Origin: Caldilineales bacterium | GTDB lineage: Bacteria; Chloroflexota; Anaerolineae; J102 | Direction: 5' to 3' | DNA length: 38,210 nt | Assembly: GCA_024102915.1 (NCBI GenBank) | Contig: JAGFJG010000101.1 | Location: forward strand, 1-38,210 | Shown here: positions 15,967 to 23,734 of the stretch, piece by piece | Numbering within the stretch: position 1 is the first letter of the stretch | Layout: the number at the start of each line of letters is the position of its first letter | Notes under the pieces: generated by a model | Database searches by the model: none | Seen by the model: the letters and a program-made list of their open reading frames with translations, nothing else | Told to the model about the DNA's origin: nothing | Translations under genes and position numbers: made by a program

Positions 15967-16488
15967 ATGTCGGTTTTGCTACTCAACGCCAGCTACGAAC
16001 CGCTGACAATCATCTCTTATCGCCGCGCTGTGGCCCTTTTGCTGCGCGAAAGGGTGGACGCGGCCTCGGATGAGGCGCGGGTGATGCATTCGGCGGGGCA
16101 GTCGTTGCAGATCCCTTCGGTGTTACGTCTGCGCCGCTATGTGAATGTGCCGCAGCGCGGGGCGCGCTGGTCACGCACGGGGGTGCTGCGCCGCGATGGC
16201 TATCGCTGCATCTATTGCGGTATCCAGGCGGGCGAGGAGCGCCAGGGTCGCGTGCTGACCAAAACCGATTTCAGCGTAGATCACATCCTGCCGCGCAGCC
16301 GCGGCGGCAAGAATGGCTGGGGCAATACGGCCTGCGCCTGTTCGGTGTGCAATCAGCGCAAGGACGCGCGCACGCCGCACGAGGCAGGGATGACGATGCT
16401 GTGGGAGCCGAAAATCCCGCGCGTCAATTACTTCGTGCTGTACGGGGAAGTGCCGGAGGCGTGGAAGTTGTATCTGCGGACGGGGTGA
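15967..16488 (+). CDS. HNH endonuclease family protein
   Basis: A 173-residue HNH nuclease of the type that begins SVLLLNASYEPL and is common as a single gene in several bacterial phyla. A Cys4 zinc knuckle is formed by C81xxC84 (CIYC) and C125xxC128 (CSVC). The HNH core has Asp105-His106 in FSVDHILPRSRGG and Asn120 in GWGNTACAC. The Met at 15967 is preferred over an upstream ATG at 15901 because homologues start at this point. It is divergent from the phosphorylase operon and convergent with the mtnA remnant. Family members are often called restriction endonucleases, but their role is unproven; no methylase is adjacent. Confidence 0.88.
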   Translation: MSVLLLNASYEPLTIISYRRAVALLLRERVDAASDEARVMHSAGQSLQIPSVLRLRRYVNVPQRGARWSRTGVLRRDGYRCIYCGIQAGEERQGRVLTKTDFSVDHILPRSRGGKNGWGNTACACSVCNQRKDARTPHEAGMTMLWEPKIPRVNYFVLYGEVPEAWKLYLRTG

Positions 16489-16517
16489 AAGATTAAAGGG
16501 TTTCAGTCACTTCGCTC

Positions 16518-16616
16518 CCAATAGTCGCGCACCCTATGCGCCGGGAACACCCTGCGGTCGGTGACGATACCGGAGATGAGGTGGGGCGGGGTGATGTCGA
16601 AGGCGGGGTAGAGTGC
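16518..16616 (-). pseudogene. Remnant of the 3' end of mtnA
   Basis: These 99 bases match the 3' end of the intact mtnA homologue (22645-22743) with eight mismatches by eye, about 92% identity. The encoded peptide ALYPAFDITPPHLISG then IVTDRRVFPAHRVRDYW differs from the intact protein at a conserved Gly (now Arg) and a Leu (now Arg), as expected for decay. The match stops sharply at 16616; beyond it lies unrelated, repeat-like sequence. A 67-codon frame remains open through it but has lost the whole catalytic part. It lies next to the phosphorylase operon, 6 kb from the intact copy. Confidence 0.85.
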
Positions 16617-16642
16617 AGGGATCGGTTGTCGTATTTTATGGC

Positions 16643-16677
16643 CTGGCTCAGTTCTTGTTTCTTGTTCTTGTTCAGTT
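16643..16677. repeat. Heptanucleotide-like tract at the edge of the mtnA remnant
   Basis: The sequence runs CTGGCTC, AGTTCTT, GTTTCTT, GTTCTTG and TTCAGTT in 7-base phase. It starts 27 bases past the point where homology with intact mtnA ends. The following 217 bases up to the regulator gene are AT-richer and hold no recognised gene; a short GGACTTGACACTTGACA echo lies at about 16812. Confidence 0.4.
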
Positions 16678-16894
16678 ATTAGGGCGAAGTTGATTCGGTT
16701 TGACATACCTCCTATCTATCAACTCATTCACTACTTCCGTTAAATCTCATAGTTGGTCTTACTTAATCGATCCACCAACTTTTCCGCCTCCTTTCCTTTC
16801 AACGTATTTCAGGACTTGACACTTGACAACGAGTTCAATCATTAATCGTCGAGCAAAAAACCTACTGTTCTCGTTGTGATTTCAGGTTAGCAGC

Positions 16895-17980
16895 CTAATC
16901 CACCCACCGCACTCCGCCCGTCTCTCCGGTTTCATAACCGCCCAAAGCTTCCAACATATCACAGCCTTCATCCGAACGAAGCCAACGCACCAGCGCCTGG
17001 ATGCCGTTGTTGTCCCAGGCCGTGGCGGGGATGACCAAATCATAGCGTTCGGTGGTGAGGGGCAGAAAATCGAGGCCGAAATCCTTTGCGGCTGCTTCGA
17101 TGGCCAGGCCTGTGTCGGACTCGCCCTCGGCCACAAGGCGCGCCACCTCGGTGTGCGTCGTCGCCTCATGGTCGAAACCAGCGATAGCGCCGGAGTCAAT
17201 CCCCGATCGCCTGAGTTGAGCCTCCAACCACACCCGTGTGCCCGCTCCGCGCTGGCGGTTCGCAAAGCGACGGCCCGGCAAGTCTGTCAGACCGTCGACG
17301 CCCAAGGGGTTGCCGGGCGGCGAAACCAGGCCGAGACGACGAAAGGCCAGCGTCACCAGGGCGACGCGCTGCCCCGGCATCAGGCGGCGCACGGTGGGCA
17401 GATTGTATTGCTCGCTTTCCGCGTCCCAAAGATGGCTCCCCGCCAGATCGGCATCCCCGCGAGCAAGGGCGATCAGCCCGCCCAGACTGCCATTGTAGGT
17501 CAGATTCAGTTCAAAGCCCGGCGCGATTTCGCCAAAACGAGCGCCGATCTGAGAAATCGCCAGGTCATGGCTGCCGGCGAAGCGCAGCACAGCGGTCGGG
17601 ACTGATTGCGGTCTCGTGTTCTGGGCCCGCCATCGATCCAGGGCCGAACGCTCGGCCCGCTCGATTTCCTCTGCCGAGTACCCCGCGGCCAATTGTTGCA
17701 ACAGAAACGCCTCGGCCCGGTGCACCAATTCAGCCCGGCGCAATGGCCCTGCATCCGAGGTCAGGGTGGAACCCACACGCGTTCCCTGCCCCGGCTGGCT
17801 GACGACGACGCCCTGCCGCACCAGTTCGCGATACGCGCGCTGCACGGTGCCGGGGGTGCATTGCCATCGTTCGGCCATCTCGCGCACAGTGGGCAGGCTG
17901 TCGCCAGGCCGTAATTGGCCGTAGAGGATTTCCTGGCGAACGGCCTCGGCGATCTGTTGATAAAGCGGCGTCGTGTCCAT
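16895..17980 (-). CDS. GntR-type transcription regulator fused to a PBP-like ligand-binding domain
   Basis: A 361-residue one-component regulator. Residues 1-70 form a GntR-type winged helix: PLYQQIAEAVRQEILYGQL, then GDSLPTVREMAERW, PGTVQRAYRELVRQG and VVVSQPGQGTRVG. Residues of about 120-355 resemble the periplasmic-binding-protein-like domain found with molybdenum metabolism proteins (Pfam PF12727 type): LRFAGSHDLAIS, GSLGGLIALARGDADLAGSHLWD, NRQRGAGTRVWLEAQL and SDTGLAIEAAAKDFGLDFLPL. It lies directly downstream of a tungstate-type binding lipoprotein on the same strand, so sensing of tungstate, molybdate or a related cofactor precursor is a reasonable inference. It probably controls its own operon. 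Confidence 0.88.
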   Translation of the reverse strand: MDTTPLYQQIAEAVRQEILYGQLRPGDSLPTVREMAERWQCTPGTVQRAYRELVRQGVVVSQPGQGTRVGSTLTSDAGPLRRAELVHRAEAFLLQQLAAGYSAEEIERAERSALDRWRAQNTRPQSVPTAVLRFAGSHDLAISQIGARFGEIAPGFELNLTYNGSLGGLIALARGDADLAGSHLWDAESEQYNLPTVRRLMPGQRVALVTLAFRRLGLVSPPGNPLGVDGLTDLPGRRFANRQRGAGTRVWLEAQLRRSGIDSGAIAGFDHEATTHTEVARLVAEGESDTGLAIEAAAKDFGLDFLPLTTERYDLVIPATAWDNNGIQALVRWLRSDEGCDMLEALGGYETGETGGVRWVD

Positions 17981-18078
17981 ATCAAGGCATTAGGCTGAAT
18001 GGTACACTGATTCGATGAATTGAGACAGATTTTCGCCTCTATATGTGCGACGCTCTTTGAAGTGCGTTGCACGTAAAG

Positions 18079-18966
18079 TCAGGACCCGCCTTGCGCCTCG
18101 CGCCAGGGTTGCGAGTCGGGCGTGAATAGAGGCGAACCGAATTCCGCCACGCCAAATTCGCCGATCTTTTCCTGCGCTGGAACCGAGATGATCCAATCGA
18201 TGAAAGCGTTGGCCAGATCGGCTTTGATGTGCTCGCCTTTGTCTGGATTGACCGCCATCACGCCATAGGGGTTGAACAGGATCGGATCACCCTCGACCAG
18301 GATGACGAGGTCGAGGCCTTCGAGCGTGCGGGCGAGATAGGTGGCGCGGTCACTCAGGGTATAGGCTTGCTCTTCCGCCGCCATGTTCAAGACAGCGCCC
18401 ATGCCCTGCCCCGCCGAGATGTACCAATCCCCAGCCGGTTCGATGCCCGCAGCCTGCCAGATCGACTTCTCTTTGGTGTGGGTGCCAGAGTCATCGCCGC
18501 GGGAAACGAAGGGGGCTTCCGCCGCAGCGATGGCTGTCAGCGCCTCGGTTGCCGAGTTCATACCCTTGATGCCGGCCGGATCGCTTTCCGGCCCCACGAT
18601 CACGAAGTCATTGTACATGACATCCTCGCGGCGAATGCCGTGACCCGCGGCCATGAATTCGTCTTCGCGAGCACGGGCATGGACGAGCAGCACATCGGCA
18701 TTGCCATCCTCGCCCAATTGCAGGGCTTGCCCCGTACCCACGGCCACAACGTTCACCGTCGCCCCGGTTTCAGCCTCAAAGTCCGGGAGGATGAAATCCA
18801 GCAAGCCAGAGTCTTCGGTACTGGTCGTTGTCGCCAGCAGCAATTCCTGACCGGCAAAGGCGGTCGCTGGCGCGGCCGGCGGGGTGACCGTGGGCAGCAC
18901 GGGCGGGGCGCACGAGGCAAGCAGGGCGATGAGAAGAAGGGCGGTAACGATTAGCAGGCGTTTCAT
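18079..18966 (-). CDS. tupA: Tungstate-type ABC transporter substrate-binding lipoprotein
   Basis: A 295-residue lipoprotein with a signal peptide ending in the lipobox LASC (Cys19) and a Pro/Thr/Ala linker. The mature domain begins LLLATTTSTEDSGLLDFILP, whose TTTST oxyanion-binding segment is the hallmark of TupA-type tungstate/molybdate binders. VVAVGTGQALQLGEDGNADVLLVHARARED and YNDFVIVGPESDPAGI follow in the expected order, as does SRGDDSGTHTKE. The family delivers oxyanions to a TupB permease and TupC ATPase. Neither is present in this window: the next gene is the regulator, and the divergent neighbour is an oxidoreductase. It is an orphan binder unless the partners are encoded elsewhere. 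Confidence 0.9.
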   Translation of the reverse strand: MKRLLIVTALLLIALLASCAPPVLPTVTPPAAPATAFAGQELLLATTTSTEDSGLLDFILPDFEAETGATVNVVAVGTGQALQLGEDGNADVLLVHARAREDEFMAAGHGIRREDVMYNDFVIVGPESDPAGIKGMNSATEALTAIAAAEAPFVSRGDDSGTHTKEKSIWQAAGIEPAGDWYISAGQGMGAVLNMAAEEQAYTLSDRATYLARTLEGLDLVILVEGDPILFNPYGVMAVNPDKGEHIKADLANAFIDWIISVPAQEKIGEFGVAEFGSPLFTPDSQPWREAQGGS

Positions 18967-19024
18967 GGTATCCTCTGCGATGAAATGGGTCGCAATCAGC
19001 TATTTCTGATTTGCGGTCGCTCAA

Positions 19025-19054
19025 TATAATTACGATTGTATCATCACAATTATA
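19025..19054. promoter_or_regulatory. AT-rich divergent promoter region with inverted repeat
   Basis: TATAATT (19025-19031) and AATTATA (19048-19054) form a 7-bp inverted repeat with a 16-base spacer. A second nested pair, ATTGT/ACAAT, lies inside. The site is the only markedly AT-rich spot between the divergent tupA and oxidoreductase genes. The PBP-like regulator could bind here, but that is inference. The neighbouring 18987-19021 has weak 7-base periodicity. Confidence 0.4.
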
Positions 19055-19111
19055 CGCAATCATTTGCACACGCCAAACAAACGCCATGGTCGAAACTCGC
19101 GGAGTTTGATT

Positions 19112-20110
19112 ATGTCCAGTTCATCACCCATTCGCCTCGCCATCATTGGCGCCGGCATCTTCGCCCGCGACGCACATCTGCCCGCCCTGGCTGCTCTGCC
19201 CGGCGTTTTCGAAGTGACGGCCGTGGGCAGCCGCAGCCTGGAATCCGCCCAAAACCTGGCCCGACTGTTGCCTAACCCCGCCGATTGTTACGATGACATC
19301 GCCGCATTGCTGGCCCGATCAGATATCGACGCCGTGGACATCATCACCCCCATTCCCACTCTGGCCGAGATGACCGAGCGGGCATTGGCAGCCGGAAAAC
19401 ATGTGCTCAGCGCCAAGCCCATCGCCGCCGACACAGGCCAGGCGCGAGCGATGATCGACCTGCACGGCGACTATCCTGATCAGGTGTGGATGATTGCCGA
19501 AACCTCCCGGCGAGATGCCCTGTTCATGGCGGCAGCGGAAGCGATACAGAACGGCGCAATCGGCCAGCCGCGACTGGTGCATTGGACTGTTTACTCGCCC
19601 TCGCTGCCGGGCATGAAGTATTTTGACACAGGCTGGCGACAACAGCCCGACTTCCCCGGCGGTTATTTGGTGGACGGCGGCGTGCATCATGCGGCTGTGC
19701 TGCGTCTGCTCGCCGGCGAGATCGAATCCGTGCAGGCCCTAACCGCCCAGTTCCGCCCCGACCTGCCCCCAGCCGACACGCTGACCTCGACCGTGCGTTT
19801 TGCCAGCGGCGCGGTGGGCCACTATACCGTCACCTTCGCCCTCAAACCCTCGCGTCATCCCGACCTGTGGGTGAGCGGCGATCGCGGGGATTTGCAGGTG
19901 GGGTGGGAAGAACTGGTGGTGACGAGCGAGGGAGTCGAGCAGCGCATGCACATCCCGCGCGTGCATGGCATCCGCCAGGTGCTGGCCGATTTCGCTGCGG
20001 CTATCCACGGCGGACCGAATCCCAATTCGCCGCAGGAATGCCTGGCAGACCTGGCTGTCATCGAGGCGATGTTACGATCTGCGGAAAGCGAGAAACGAGA
20101 GCAGCCGTAG
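19112..20110 (+). CDS. Gfo/Idh/MocA family NAD(P)-dependent oxidoreductase
   Basis: A 332-residue dehydrogenase-like protein. The Rossmann domain opens with IRLAIIGAGIFARDAHLPAL (GxGxxA) and carries the family's substrate-contact segment as SAKPIAADTGQA in place of the usual EKP. The C-terminal domain contains KYFDTGWRQQPDFPGGYLVDGGVHHAAVLRLLAG, whose GGxxxDxGxHxxD-like pattern contains the catalytic-region His. The ATG at 19112 is preferred because GGAG lies seven bases upstream and the upstream frame codes for an unconserved leader. Family members act on sugars, inositol or pterin-like compounds; the substrate here cannot be read. Single gene, divergent from tupA. Confidence 0.88.
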   Translation: MSSSSPIRLAIIGAGIFARDAHLPALAALPGVFEVTAVGSRSLESAQNLARLLPNPADCYDDIAALLARSDIDAVDIITPIPTLAEMTERALAAGKHVLSAKPIAADTGQARAMIDLHGDYPDQVWMIAETSRRDALFMAAAEAIQNGAIGQPRLVHWTVYSPSLPGMKYFDTGWRQQPDFPGGYLVDGGVHHAAVLRLLAGEIESVQALTAQFRPDLPPADTLTSTVRFASGAVGHYTVTFALKPSRHPDLWVSGDRGDLQVGWEELVVTSEGVEQRMHIPRVHGIRQVLADFAAAIHGGPNPNSPQECLADLAVIEAMLRSAESEKREQP

Positions 20111-20543
20111 AGGGTAGGAACTGAGGGGACAATCGATCATTCAGGGCCAAAAGATGATCCATTTGGGTACTGGTTTTGCCGACTGCGATTTGCTACGATG
20201 CGCGTCATCGGCCAGCAGCTTGGGTTGGCCAATGGATCGCAATGGCGAACCCTTACCTCTTACCCATTTCAGCCGCCACTAAACTGGCGGCATGGCAAGC
20301 CAGATGGCTGCGCCGAGGGGGGACTTACGCCCAGGTCGGGGATGATCTGGCGGGGTTGCATCCGCCATAGCCGGGGTGAAGATGGCGGTTACGTGGGGCA
20401 GGGGGATGACTGCAATATCAATACAATCCTAAATCCTTTGTGCGCTTTTGTCCGCCGAATTGGATTCGCTCCAATTCATGCCGGGTCATGGCGTGCTTTT
20501 TTCGTTTTTCCGTATCGCAATTCATCCAGTCTGGAGGAATCAC
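20111..20543 (+). other. Long leader before amt with repeated complementary arms, no gene seen
   Basis: No convincing reading frame is present. The region holds five copies of one 6-base motif in alternating sense: CCGCCA at 20273, TGGCGG at 20285, TGGCGG at 20348, CCGCCA at 20362 and TGGCGG at 20383. Two local hairpins result: GCCGCCA/TGGCGGC (20272-20291, loop 6) and CCGCCAT/ATGGCGG (20362-20388, loop 13), and alternative pairings are possible. A TACAAT box lies at 20422. The amt ribosome binding site GGAGG is at 20534. Whether the hairpins are transcribed with amt depends on where the promoter lies. Confidence 0.4.
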
Positions 20544-22118
20544 ATGTTCAAACGTCTTTCTCGTCGTCTCATCTTTCCATTGGCCGTGCTGGCGGTGGTC
20601 ATGTTCGCATTCGGCGGCGTGGCCTCGGCTCAGGGCGGCGATACATCCGCCACCGATGAACTGGCGACCGCCATCAACATCATGTGGATGCTCATCGCCG
20701 GTTTCCTGGTCTTCTTCATGCAGGCTGGCTTTGCCGCAGTCGAAACGGGCTTCACCCGCGCCAAGAATGTCGCCCACACCATGATGATGAACCTGATGGT
20801 GTTCTGCATTGGAGCCATCGGCTTCTGGCTGGTAGGCTTTGCATTCGAGTTCGGCGCAGTGAACTTCGCTTATCCGGCTGTCGGCGCGGCGGGAGAATGG
20901 TCGTTTGCTCCCACCACGCTCGGCGACTGGGCCGGAATGCTGGTAACGCCGCTCATTCGCTTTGGGCAATTCGGCATTCTGGGCGGCAGCGGATTCATGT
21001 TGCAGGGCGTCAGCGCCGCCACCGGTATCCTGGCCTTCTTCCTCTTCCAGATGGTGTTCATGGACACGGCTGCCACTATCCCCACCGGCTCGATGGCCGA
21101 ACGCCTGAAGTTCACAGGCTTCATCCTCATGGGCCTCTGGGTGAGTATGTTCATCTATCCGTTGATCGGCAACTGGGTGTGGGGCGGCGGCTGGCTGCAA
21201 AACCTGGGCCGAATCGCGGGATTAGGGAACGGCGTCGTTGACTTTGCCGGTTCGGGAGTGGTGCACATGGTGGGCGGATCAATTGCCCTGGTGGGCGCAA
21301 TCGCCGTTGGCCCGCGCATTGGTCGCTTCAATGCGGATGGTTCGGCCAACGCCATGCCTGGTCACAATATCCCGCTGGGTGTGTTGGGAACCATCATCCT
21401 GTTCTTCGGCTGGTTCGGCTTCAATCCCGGCTCATCGCTGGCCTTCGTGGGCGGCGGGCGTGATCTGGCAGTGCTGGCCGCGGTCAACACGTTGCTGGCA
21501 GGCGCGGCGGGCGGTATCTCAGCTATGACGTACATGTGGTTGATCGGCCCCACCCGCAAGCCTGATCCCGGCCTGTCGGTCAATGGCGTGCTGGCCGGGC
21601 TGGTCGCCATCACCGCACCCTGCGCTTTCGTTACGCCGCTGTCCGCTGTCATCATTGGCCTGGTTGCGGGCGTGCTGGTGTGTCTCGCCACATTCCTTCT
21701 GGAAAAACGCCGCATCGATGATCCGGTGGGTGCCGCTCCCGTGCATCTGTTCAATGGGGCCTGGGGCCTGCTGGCTGTCGGCATCTTCGCCAATGGCAAC
21801 CCCGCCAGCGCCGGCTGGAATGGCGTTGATTCCGCTGTGACCGGTCTGCTCTATGGCGGCGGCGGCCAGTTGTTGGCGCAGATGATCGAGATCATCGCTA
21901 TCTTTGTGGTGGTCGGCGGACTGAGTTATGCTTTCTTCCGGGTGTTGCTCGCTTTGAAAGTGTTGCGCTCGGAACCGGCGGAAGAGTTGGTCGGCCTGGA
22001 TATTCCCGAAATGGGCGCTCCCGGTTACACCTCGGTGGATGTGGTCATGCCCGGCGGGCGGCTGGCGCAACAGCTTCCGACCATACGTTCCAGCTCCGTC
22101 TCACAACCTGCGCGCTGA
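20544..22118 (+). CDS. amt: Ammonium transporter
   Basis: A 524-residue Amt/Mep/Rh family channel in the cytoplasmic membrane. A signal-like leader (to about Ala29, ASA-QG) precedes eleven predicted membrane helices. Key pore residues are visible: Asp233 in VVDFAGSG, the first pore His241 (VVHMVGG) and the second His401 (PVHLFNGAWG). The family segments FFMQAGFAAVETGFTRAKN and FQMVFMDTAATIPTGSMAERLKF are also present. The C-terminal tail of about 60 residues is longer than in E. coli AmtB and may contact PII. The ATG follows GGAGG at good spacing; upstream in-frame Met codons would place a non-hydrophobic leader before the signal. It is paired with a PII gene 31 bases downstream, the usual amt-glnK arrangement. 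Confidence 0.95.
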   Translation: MFKRLSRRLIFPLAVLAVVMFAFGGVASAQGGDTSATDELATAINIMWMLIAGFLVFFMQAGFAAVETGFTRAKNVAHTMMMNLMVFCIGAIGFWLVGFAFEFGAVNFAYPAVGAAGEWSFAPTTLGDWAGMLVTPLIRFGQFGILGGSGFMLQGVSAATGILAFFLFQMVFMDTAATIPTGSMAERLKFTGFILMGLWVSMFIYPLIGNWVWGGGWLQNLGRIAGLGNGVVDFAGSGVVHMVGGSIALVGAIAVGPRIGRFNADGSANAMPGHNIPLGVLGTIILFFGWFGFNPGSSLAFVGGGRDLAVLAAVNTLLAGAAGGISAMTYMWLIGPTRKPDPGLSVNGVLAGLVAITAPCAFVTPLSAVIIGLVAGVLVCLATFLLEKRRIDDPVGAAPVHLFNGAWGLLAVGIFANGNPASAGWNGVDSAVTGLLYGGGGQLLAQMIEIIAIFVVVGGLSYAFFRVLLALKVLRSEPAEELVGLDIPEMGAPGYTSVDVVMPGGRLAQQLPTIRSSSVSQPAR

Positions 22119-22149
22119 CACTCAGCGCTCACAACCGGAGGATTTCCTC

Positions 22150-22530
22150 ATGACAAAGAAAATCGAAGCCATCATCCGCGAAGAAGCGCTGGACGCAGTG
22201 AAGGATGCCCTGCGGGCAATCGGCATCGTGGGCATGAATGTGTTCGAGGTGCGCGGCCATGGCCGTCAGGGCGGCATCGAGCTTTCATGGCGCGGCACGA
22301 CCTATCAAATGGACCTGATCCCCAAGATGCAAGTCAATATTGTGCTGAGCGATCACAATGTCGAGAAAGCCATTGAGACAATCTGCAACGCCGCCCGCAC
22401 CGGCAACACCGGCGACGGCATCATCTTTGTGTACCCGGTGGAGGATGTCATTCGCATTCGCACGGGCGAGCGCGGCCGCGAGGCGCTGAGCTATCCTGAC
22501 GACATCGACGCCCGACGCACACCTGCCTGA
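22150..22530 (+). CDS. glnK: PII nitrogen regulatory protein
   Basis: A 126-residue PII signalling protein that would gate the adjacent ammonium transporter according to 2-oxoglutarate and ATP/ADP. The T-loop GRQGGIELSWRGTTYQMDLIPK has Tyr52 at the uridylylation position (Tyr51 of E. coli) and Lys59 at the 2-oxoglutarate-contacting Lys58. Arg102 and Arg104 in IRIRTGERG match the ATP-phosphate arginines. The B-loop reads TGNTGDGIIF: the Lys normally found in GDGKIF is Ile91, and the preceding Lys is Asn86. The ATG is preceded by GGAGGA. The ten-residue C-terminal tail is slightly long. It forms an operon with amt. Confidence 0.93.
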   Translation: MTKKIEAIIREEALDAVKDALRAIGIVGMNVFEVRGHGRQGGIELSWRGTTYQMDLIPKMQVNIVLSDHNVEKAIETICNAARTGNTGDGIIFVYPVEDVIRIRTGERGREALSYPDDIDARRTPA

Positions 22531-22554
22531 TTTCAGGATATCGATCTTGAACCG

Positions 22555-22620
22555 CCCCTCTCAACCTTGTACCGTTCTGCTCCAAAATGGGGATGAGCCA
22601 GGTATTCGGGTTGGGAGGGG
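22555..22620. terminator. Imperfect inverted repeat between convergent PII and mtnA genes
   Basis: CCCCTCTCAACC (22555-22566) pairs with GGTTGGGAGGGG (22609-22620) at 11 of 12 positions, with a 42-base loop. It lies in the 108-base gap between the two convergent stops, so it could be a weak bidirectional terminator. The loop is long and no T-tract is present. Confidence 0.25.
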
Positions 22621-22638
22621 TGTGAAAATTGATCGTCC

Positions 22639-23661
22639 TCAGCGCCAATAATCTCGCACCAAATGCGCCGGGAACACCCCGCGGTCGGTGACGATGCCGG
22701 AGATGAGATGGGGCGGGGTGATGTCGAAGGCGGGGTAGAGCGCTTCGATGCCCTCGACCGCCGTGCGCTGCCCGGCCAGATAGAGCACCTCCCGACCATC
22801 CCGCCATTCGATCTCGATCTGATCGGCAGATTCGGTGTGCGGGTCAGGGCCGTCATAGCCGAGCACGTAGAAGGGGATGCCATGATAATGTGCGGCCAGA
22901 GCGATCTGAAAGGTGCCGACTTTGTTGGTGATATGGCCGTCCATGGTCACACGGTCGGCGGCGCAGATGAATTTGTCGATCATGCCCTGGCTCATCAAGT
23001 GGGCGGACATGCCGTCGGTGATGAGGGTGCAGCGGATGCCCATCTCCACGGCGGATTGGGCGGTGAGCCGTGCGCCTTGCAGGTAGGGTCGGGTCTCGGT
23101 GGGGATGAGGTGGATGGTCTTGCCCTGATGTCTGGCGATCCACAGCATCCAGCACAGGGCAGCCCCGGCGATGCAATGGGTGAGGACGGTATCACCGTCG
23201 TTCAAAAGATTGGCGGCGTGCTGCCCGCAGGCGCGGCTGACCTGATTCCCCCGCTCGATCTCGCCGTTGACGTAGGCGAGGATGGCCTGTTTGGGATCAG
23301 CGCCGGCAGCCAGCGCGGCCAGCGCCCGGTCAAGGGCGGCGGGGATGAGGTGGTGGAGGTCGTCGGCGGTGGGGCGGGTGGCAAGCAGGCGTTCGGCAGC
23401 GGCGCGATAAGCAGATTCGGTCGGTTCGGCCAAGGCTAGACCCAAACCGGCGGCATAGGCCAGCGGCGGACCGCCCTGCACGATCATCGTCTCGATCGCT
23501 CGCGCCACATCCTCGACCGACCGGCAGACGACATATTCGGTCGTCAGCGGATATTTGGCGCGATTGAGGAGGATGACGGCATCCTGGGCGGGGTCATACC
23601 GCAAGGTGTTGAAGCGGTCGGAGAGGACGGCGGGGCAGGGGGGGATTGCTTGTGCAGTCAT
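22639..23661 (-). CDS. mtnA: MtnA/eIF2B-alpha family sugar-phosphate isomerase (methylthioribose-1-phosphate isomerase-like)
   Basis: A 340-residue protein of the MtnA family, which converts 5-methylthioribose-1-phosphate (or 5-deoxyribose-1-phosphate) to the ketose phosphate. The catalytic Cys163 in DTVLTHCIAGAAL and Asp236 in CAADRVTMDGHITNKVGT are present. ETRPYLQGARLTAQ, GIPFYVLG and the C-terminal YPAFDITPPHLISG with TDRGVF are also there. One hallmark is changed: the usual RGAPAIG near the substrate phosphate reads QGGPPLA (about residues 62-68), so substrate preference may differ. The ATG at 23661 is chosen because homology starts there and an upstream extension is unconserved. It is the last gene of the long cluster from NUDIX onward. 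A truncated copy of its 3' end lies at 16.5 kb. Confidence 0.88.
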   Translation of the reverse strand: MTAQAIPPCPAVLSDRFNTLRYDPAQDAVILLNRAKYPLTTEYVVCRSVEDVARAIETMIVQGGPPLAYAAGLGLALAEPTESAYRAAAERLLATRPTADDLHHLIPAALDRALAALAAGADPKQAILAYVNGEIERGNQVSRACGQHAANLLNDGDTVLTHCIAGAALCWMLWIARHQGKTIHLIPTETRPYLQGARLTAQSAVEMGIRCTLITDGMSAHLMSQGMIDKFICAADRVTMDGHITNKVGTFQIALAAHYHGIPFYVLGYDGPDPHTESADQIEIEWRDGREVLYLAGQRTAVEGIEALYPAFDITPPHLISGIVTDRGVFPAHLVRDYWR

Positions 23662-23734
23662 AGTGATTGTATTCTCGCCAATGGGGTGTATCTGCGCAAA
23701 ACACGGGGAGTGGCGAGCGCGCCCATAGTCCCCC

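Noticed and set aside
16503..16706. A 67-codon small protein gene
   Set aside because: Its second half is the truncated end of mtnA and its first half is repeat-like sequence, so it is treated as a pseudogene fragment and not a functional small gene.
20176..20370. Short frames in the amt leader as a possible gene
   Set aside because: No ribosome binding site, no recognisable protein and disagreement with neighbouring codon use; the hairpin arms explain the region better.
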